NCBI RefSeq assembly: GCF_001758225.1
Contig: NZ_MAST01000001.1
Span: forward strand, 372,001 to 436,000
Direction: 5' to 3'
From: Humibacillus sp. DSM 29435
GTDB lineage: Bacteria > Actinomycetota > Actinomycetes > Actinomycetales > Dermatophilaceae
DNA length: 64,000 bases
In this document: one piece after another, positions 60,640 through 64,000 of the stretch
Position numbering within the stretch: position 1 is the stretch's first letter
Layout: the number at the start of each line of letters is the position of its first letter
Made by a program: the position numbers and the translations under genes
The notes under the pieces: model-generated
Told to the model about the DNA's origin: nothing
Databases searched by the model: none
Seen by the model: the letters and a program-made list of their open reading frames with translations, nothing else

Positions 60640-61170
60640 GTGACAACCGAACGCACTGACCCACCGCTGGCGACCGACGAAGCCACCACCCTGGTCGCCT
60701 TTCTTGACTACCACCGCGACACGTTGCGGATGAAGACCGAAGGGCTGACGCAGGGGCAGCTGGCGCAGCCGCTCGCGCCGTCGAGCCTCACCCTCGCCGG
60801 CCTGTTGAAGCACCTGGCGCTCGTCGAGACCAGCTGGTTCGACGAGGTGCTGCACGGTCGGCCGATGGGGGAGCCGTGGTCTGAAGTCGACTGGGATGCC
60901 GACCCCGACTGGGAGTTTCGCACCGCCGCCGACGACAGCCCCGAACAGCTGCGGGCGATGCTGGATGCCGCTGTCGAGCAGTCACGGCGCAACATCGACG
61001 AAGCCTTGGCCGCCGGGGGTCTCGACCATCTGTCGGTGACGCTTGACCGGAAGGAGAACCAGCAGTTCAGCCTGCGCTGGATCCTGCTGCACCTCATCGA
61101 GGAGTACGCCCGCCACAACGGGCATGCCGACTTCCTGCGTGAGGCCATCGACGGCGTCACGGGCGAGTGA
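60640..61170 (+). CDS. DinB-like / DUF664 family protein
   Basis: 176 residues from GTG 60640 (TTG 60631 is in frame). Four-helix DinB fold with metal His in LAGLLKHLALVETSWF, then W-S-E-V-D-W spacing and HLIEEYARHNGHADFLREAIDG at the end, which is the DUF664 signature. These proteins resemble mycothiol- or bacillithiol-dependent transferases. Mycothiol is normal in actinobacteria, so such a role is plausible. It is divergent from the lipoprotein gene. Confidence 0.85.
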   Translation: MTTERTDPPLATDEATTLVAFLDYHRDTLRMKTEGLTQGQLAQPLAPSSLTLAGLLKHLALVETSWFDEVLHGRPMGEPWSEVDWDADPDWEFRTAADDSPEQLRAMLDAAVEQSRRNIDEALAAGGLDHLSVTLDRKENQQFSLRWILLHLIEEYARHNGHADFLREAIDGVTGE

Positions 61171-61179
61171 CCGCGCCGG

Positions 61180-62463
61180 TCACGGCGAGGCGCGACGTAG
61201 GCAGAACCGTCGCAGGGCCTCAGTCGGCATGATCTCGGCGAGCTCTCGGTAGCGGCGACCCGCAGCTTTACGACGACCCGTGCGCCACGCAATGTCGGCC
61301 AGCGTCAGGCTCGCGTCGCGGCTCGCGTACGTAGCTGAGTCTGCCTCGAGGTCCGCCAGCTCGTCCTCGACCCGTTCGAGTGAGGTGCCCGCGTCGCTGT
61401 CCGTCGGCAGCGTTCCGGCGAGGATGCCGTGGGCTGTCGCCGCGAGCCGAGCGACCCGTACCGACGGGGCCGGCCACACCCCTTCCAGGGCGTGGTAGAG
61501 CGACACGACCTGTGACCAGTCGGTGTCATCGAAGCTGCTTGGGCTCGAATGCAACCCGGCGATCGCAGCTTGGATGGCGAACCGGCCGCTGCCTCGAGTC
61601 GCGAAGGTGGCGTCGGTCAGGCCGGCGGCGAGCAGCCCGCGGTCCCACAACGATCGGTCGACCTCGTCGAGGGGCAACGCAGTGCCCGAGTCGTCGAGTC
61701 GGGCCGAACGTCGGGCGAGGCCGAGTCGGATGACGGCTCGCAGCCCCCGCACCTCCGGATCGTCTGGGAAGGCCCGCACCAGCGAGTCGGCGATCGACAG
61801 TGACTGGGCACCCGTGTCGTCGAACGCGGTGGCAGGGTCGAGGCTGGTGCGGTGCGCGACGGTGAACATGCCTGCCACGCAGGCGAGCACGACCGGCAGC
61901 CGAGTCTTCGCCTCGGCTCGACCCGGAACGCGGAACTCGCCACGCGCCTGGGCCAGTGCCTTCTTGGCCCGGGTGAGCCGAGCGGCCGTGGCGGCGTTCT
62001 GCAGTCCGAGGTGGTGGGCGATCTCGGGCACCGAGAGGCCGCACACCACGCGTAGGGCCAGTACCATCTGCGAGCTGGGCGTGAGCGCGTCGTCACAGGC
62101 CACGAACAGCAGGGCGACCCGGTCGTCCAGGTCGTCACCGAACCCGGAGTCCGGGGCGTCGTCGGGTAGTTCGGGGGTAGCCATGGCACGCCAGGTCGCT
62201 TCGGTCGGATCCGTCTCGGGCGGAAGGAGCGTGGGCGCCAGTCGCCGCTCCACCGCCCGGCGCCGGGTCTCGTCGACCCAGGCCCGTTTGGCTACAGCGG
62301 TGCACCAGGCGGCGAACGAGTCGATGTGACCGTCGTGAGCGGCGGCGCGTGCGACCGCCTCGGCCGCGTACTCCTCGGCCTCGTCGAGACTTCCCGTGAA
62401 CGAGGCCAGGGCCCGCACGACGCGGGGCCAGGCATCGTCGAACTCGCTTCGGGTCGGCCGCAT
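61180..62463 (-). CDS. ECF42-like RNA polymerase sigma factor (module 2)
   Basis: 427 residues from ATG 62463. Region 2 (WPRVVRALASFTGSLDEAEEYAAEAVARA, WCTAVAKRAWVDETRRR) is more diverged than in module 1; region 4 (MVLALRVVCGLSVPEIAHHLGL) is clear. The long helical C-terminal extension (YQIQ-like FAIQAAIAGLHSSPSSFDDTDW; TLADIAWRTGRRKAAGRRYREL) matches the ECF42 design. It follows the DGPF gene with a 40-bp gap, same order as module 1. Confidence 0.85.
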   Translation of the reverse strand: MRPTRSEFDDAWPRVVRALASFTGSLDEAEEYAAEAVARAAAHDGHIDSFAAWCTAVAKRAWVDETRRRAVERRLAPTLLPPETDPTEATWRAMATPELPDDAPDSGFGDDLDDRVALLFVACDDALTPSSQMVLALRVVCGLSVPEIAHHLGLQNAATAARLTRAKKALAQARGEFRVPGRAEAKTRLPVVLACVAGMFTVAHRTSLDPATAFDDTGAQSLSIADSLVRAFPDDPEVRGLRAVIRLGLARRSARLDDSGTALPLDEVDRSLWDRGLLAAGLTDATFATRGSGRFAIQAAIAGLHSSPSSFDDTDWSQVVSLYHALEGVWPAPSVRVARLAATAHGILAGTLPTDSDAGTSLERVEDELADLEADSATYASRDASLTLADIAWRTGRRKAAGRRYRELAEIMPTEALRRFCLRRASP

Positions 62464-62503
62464 CGCGCCATTGTGCCGCCTTGAGCCGACTACCCGATAA
62501 AGG

Positions 62504-62899
62504 TCACGACATCGGGAAGACCTTGCGCCACTCGATCGTGCTGGCCGTCGGCACCAGCGCGGCGATCGTGCGTGCCATCTCGGCGTCGGCCACTTCCACG
62601 AGGTAGAAGCCGCTGACGATCTCGGAGGTGTCGGTGAAGGGGCCGTCGGTGTACACCGCGTCGTCGGCCTTGCGGTCGCTCTGGCCCGGGGTCACCACGC
62701 CGCCGTACTTGGAGTCCTGAAGCGCCTCGCCGCCGATGATGCGGGCCCCCATGGCTGCCACCGCCTTGGCGAAGACGCCGTGGGCGGGAAAGCCGCCGTT
62801 CATGTCGTTCGCGTGCTCGCTCGGCTCGGCGGCCCCGGGAAGATAGGCGTCGGAGTTCCAGTCGCCCTCACGGATCAGGTACAGGTAGGTGTCGGTCAT
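62504..62899 (-). CDS. YciI-like DGPF-domain protein (module 2)
   Basis: 131 residues from ATG 62899, SD GAGGAGA. DGPF at 85-88 (VYTDGPFTDTSEIVSGFYLV), with a YciI-type fold. Together with the sigma gene downstream it forms the second DGPF/ECF42 pair of the window. The sequence is clearly different from the module 1 protein, so this is not a recent copy. Confidence 0.9.
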   Translation of the reverse strand: MTDTYLYLIREGDWNSDAYLPGAAEPSEHANDMNGGFPAHGVFAKAVAAMGARIIGGEALQDSKYGGVVTPGQSDRKADDAVYTDGPFTDTSEIVSGFYLVEVADAEMARTIAALVPTASTIEWRKVFPMS

Positions 62900-63026
62900 G
62901 GCTGTCTCCTCTGTGAGTGGGTTCTGCTCACGTGGCGGGGGTCCGTCACACCATCCTGACGAACTCACACCCGCAGAATCGACATCGAGGCCCGACCGGT
63001 TCCGGAAGTCTTCGGCGAAGTGCGGC

Positions 63027-63812
63027 TCAGATGACCGAGGCGGCCCCGCCGTCCATCGGCACGATCGCACCGGTGATGTAGCCGGCTCGTTCCGACGCGA
63101 GGAACAGCACGGCATCCGCGATCTCGGCAGGCTCGGCCGGTCGGCCCATCGGGATCGAGGCGATCTTCTGGGCCCGCAGCTCATCGACGGTGCGACCGGC
63201 GGCTCGCGACTGCGCCTCCAGCCCCGCCTCGACGCGCGAGGTTCGCGTCATTCCCGGGCTCACCGCGTTGACCCGAACTCCTTGTGCGGCATACGCGCTG
63301 GCGAGCCCGACGGTGGCGAGCATGAGGGCGGAGTTGGCCGCTCCACCAGCCACGTGCATGGGGTCGGCTCGGCGCCCACCCTGCCCGATGACGTTGACCA
63401 CGACGCCCGCGCCGCGGCCGGCCATCAGGGCGATCACGGGTTGGGTGACGTGCAGGTAGGTGAAGTACTTCGCGTCCATGGCGTCGCGGTAGGCGGCCGC
63501 ATCGAGCTCGGCGGGCGGGTGTCGGCGGGCCGCACCCGCACAGTTGACGAGCACGCTGATGGGGCCGTGCGCGGTCTCGACGCGCGCGACCATCGTCGCC
63601 GCCGCGTCCGGATCCCTCAGGTCGGCGACCATCGTGTGCATCACAAGGCCGTCGGCGGCGAGCTCGTCTCGGGCCCGTTCGAGGTTCTCCAGGCTGCGGG
63701 ACACCCCGACGACCACGGCGCCCTCCTCGGCCAGTGCTCTGGCGCAGGCCAGGCCGATGCCTTTGCTTGCGCCGGCGACAAGGGCGAGCCTGCCGGCCAG
63801 ACCGAGATCCAT
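63027..63812 (-). CDS. SDR-family oxidoreductase-like protein with altered catalytic residues
   Basis: 261 residues from ATG 63812, SD AGGAG. Classical SDR Rossmann fold: VAGASKGIG (12-20) for NAD(P), NCAG (90-93) in place of NNAG, and the late VRVNAVSPGMTRT and ITGAIVPMDGG. The catalytic YxxxK is replaced by His153 and Gly157 in DPMHVAGGAANSALM, and the expected Ser lies in VIGQGG. Relatives with YIAGSAGNAAL-type sites exist. Reduction or dehydrogenation activity is uncertain. Confidence 0.82.
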   Translation of the reverse strand: MDLGLAGRLALVAGASKGIGLACARALAEEGAVVVGVSRSLENLERARDELAADGLVMHTMVADLRDPDAAATMVARVETAHGPISVLVNCAGAARRHPPAELDAAAYRDAMDAKYFTYLHVTQPVIALMAGRGAGVVVNVIGQGGRRADPMHVAGGAANSALMLATVGLASAYAAQGVRVNAVSPGMTRTSRVEAGLEAQSRAAGRTVDELRAQKIASIPMGRPAEPAEIADAVLFLASERAGYITGAIVPMDGGAASVI

Positions 63813-63899
63813 CAGGGTGCTCCTAGGTAGTCGTTGGTGCGTTCGGTGACGCGGGATCATGGGTAGGCGACCTGCCGGGGCGGATGCCGCGGGCCGGGC

Positions 63900-64000
63900 T
63901 CAGCGCAGCTTGGTGAGCCGCCCTTCCAGCGCGGCCACCCGGTGCTCGTTTCCGGTGAGCGCGAGGTATCGCTCGCGGAAGACCGCCAGCAGGGCGTCGT
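63900..64000 (-). CDS. C-terminal fragment of an unidentified protein (5' end off window)
   Basis: An open frame enters from the right edge on the minus strand and stops with TGA at 63900-63902. The 33 visible residues (ending VAALEGRLTKLR) are charged and helical. Codon use fits the neighbours, but there is too little to name the family. The gap of 87 bp to the SDR gene suggests a shared transcript. Confidence 0.5.
   Translation of the reverse strand, partial: DALLAVFRERYLALTGNEHRVAALEGRLTKLR

Overview
The window is high-GC DNA with dense genes, many GTG starts and several 4-bp ATGA stop/start overlaps. The gene families point to a Gram-positive actinobacterium, most likely Micrococcales near Intrasporangiaceae/Dermatophilaceae: paired CFA-type methyltransferase and FAD oxidoreductase genes, DUF2630, DUF6510, an MT0933-like antitoxin, a DUF222/HNH protein and ECF sigma factors. 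That placement is an inference. I see no rRNA, tRNA, CRISPR array, intact transposase or prophage.

Left part (1-13.2 kb): a molybdenum block with modA (cut by the window edge) and a HTH-Mop regulator, then gabT, then a tight three-gene redox operon (molybdopterin oxidoreductase, flavin reductase, DUF6510 zinc-ribbon protein). An alpha/beta hydrolase, an NYN nuclease, a DUF6398-type protein, a CoxG-like SRPBCC protein, a DUF4097 protein, an orphan antitoxin, a double GNAT enzyme and an inositol-monophosphatase family enzyme follow.

Giant-gene block (13.4-23.9 kb): two overlapping genes encode 2257- and 1228-residue proteins with no signal peptide or membrane segment. The first has an OmpA-like peptidoglycan-binding segment and a very long beta-strand region, the second Ig/FN3-like modules. 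This is the least explained system in the window.

Middle (24-35 kb): a VOC protein, a DNA polymerase IV with an altered metal-binding motif, a patatin phospholipase, then a sugar-use cluster: LacI regulator with a perfect palindromic operator, ABC binding protein and two permeases, a Tat-exported glucoamylase/GH144-like enzyme, a GH3 glycosidase and an NTF2-like protein. It looks like a beta-glucan (possibly beta-1,2-glucan) import and hydrolysis locus. Next to it, two copies of a 32-bp element exactly 500 bp apart are each followed by a hairpin of matching architecture but different sequence, a candidate structured RNA.

Right part (36-64 kb): a divergent tetR/MFS efflux pair; a decayed DUF4265 gene; UdgB-type glycosylase; small kinase; DUF1992; an NTF2-FMO fusion; a HAD phosphatase with two nearly identical domains; two separate YciI(DGPF)/ECF42 sigma modules; hydrolases, methyltransferases and a molbindin; a small HTH gene behind a promoter framed by two matching operators; a probable 10-methyl fatty acid pair; a SigE-type sigma/anti-sigma pair behind a 13-bp repeat tract; DUF222/HNH; a peptidoglycan-binding lipoprotein; a DinB/DUF664 protein; and an SDR whose catalytic residues are replaced.

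A recurring trait is short, perfect tandem repeats (8-16 bp) in gaps between genes, each with a different unit.
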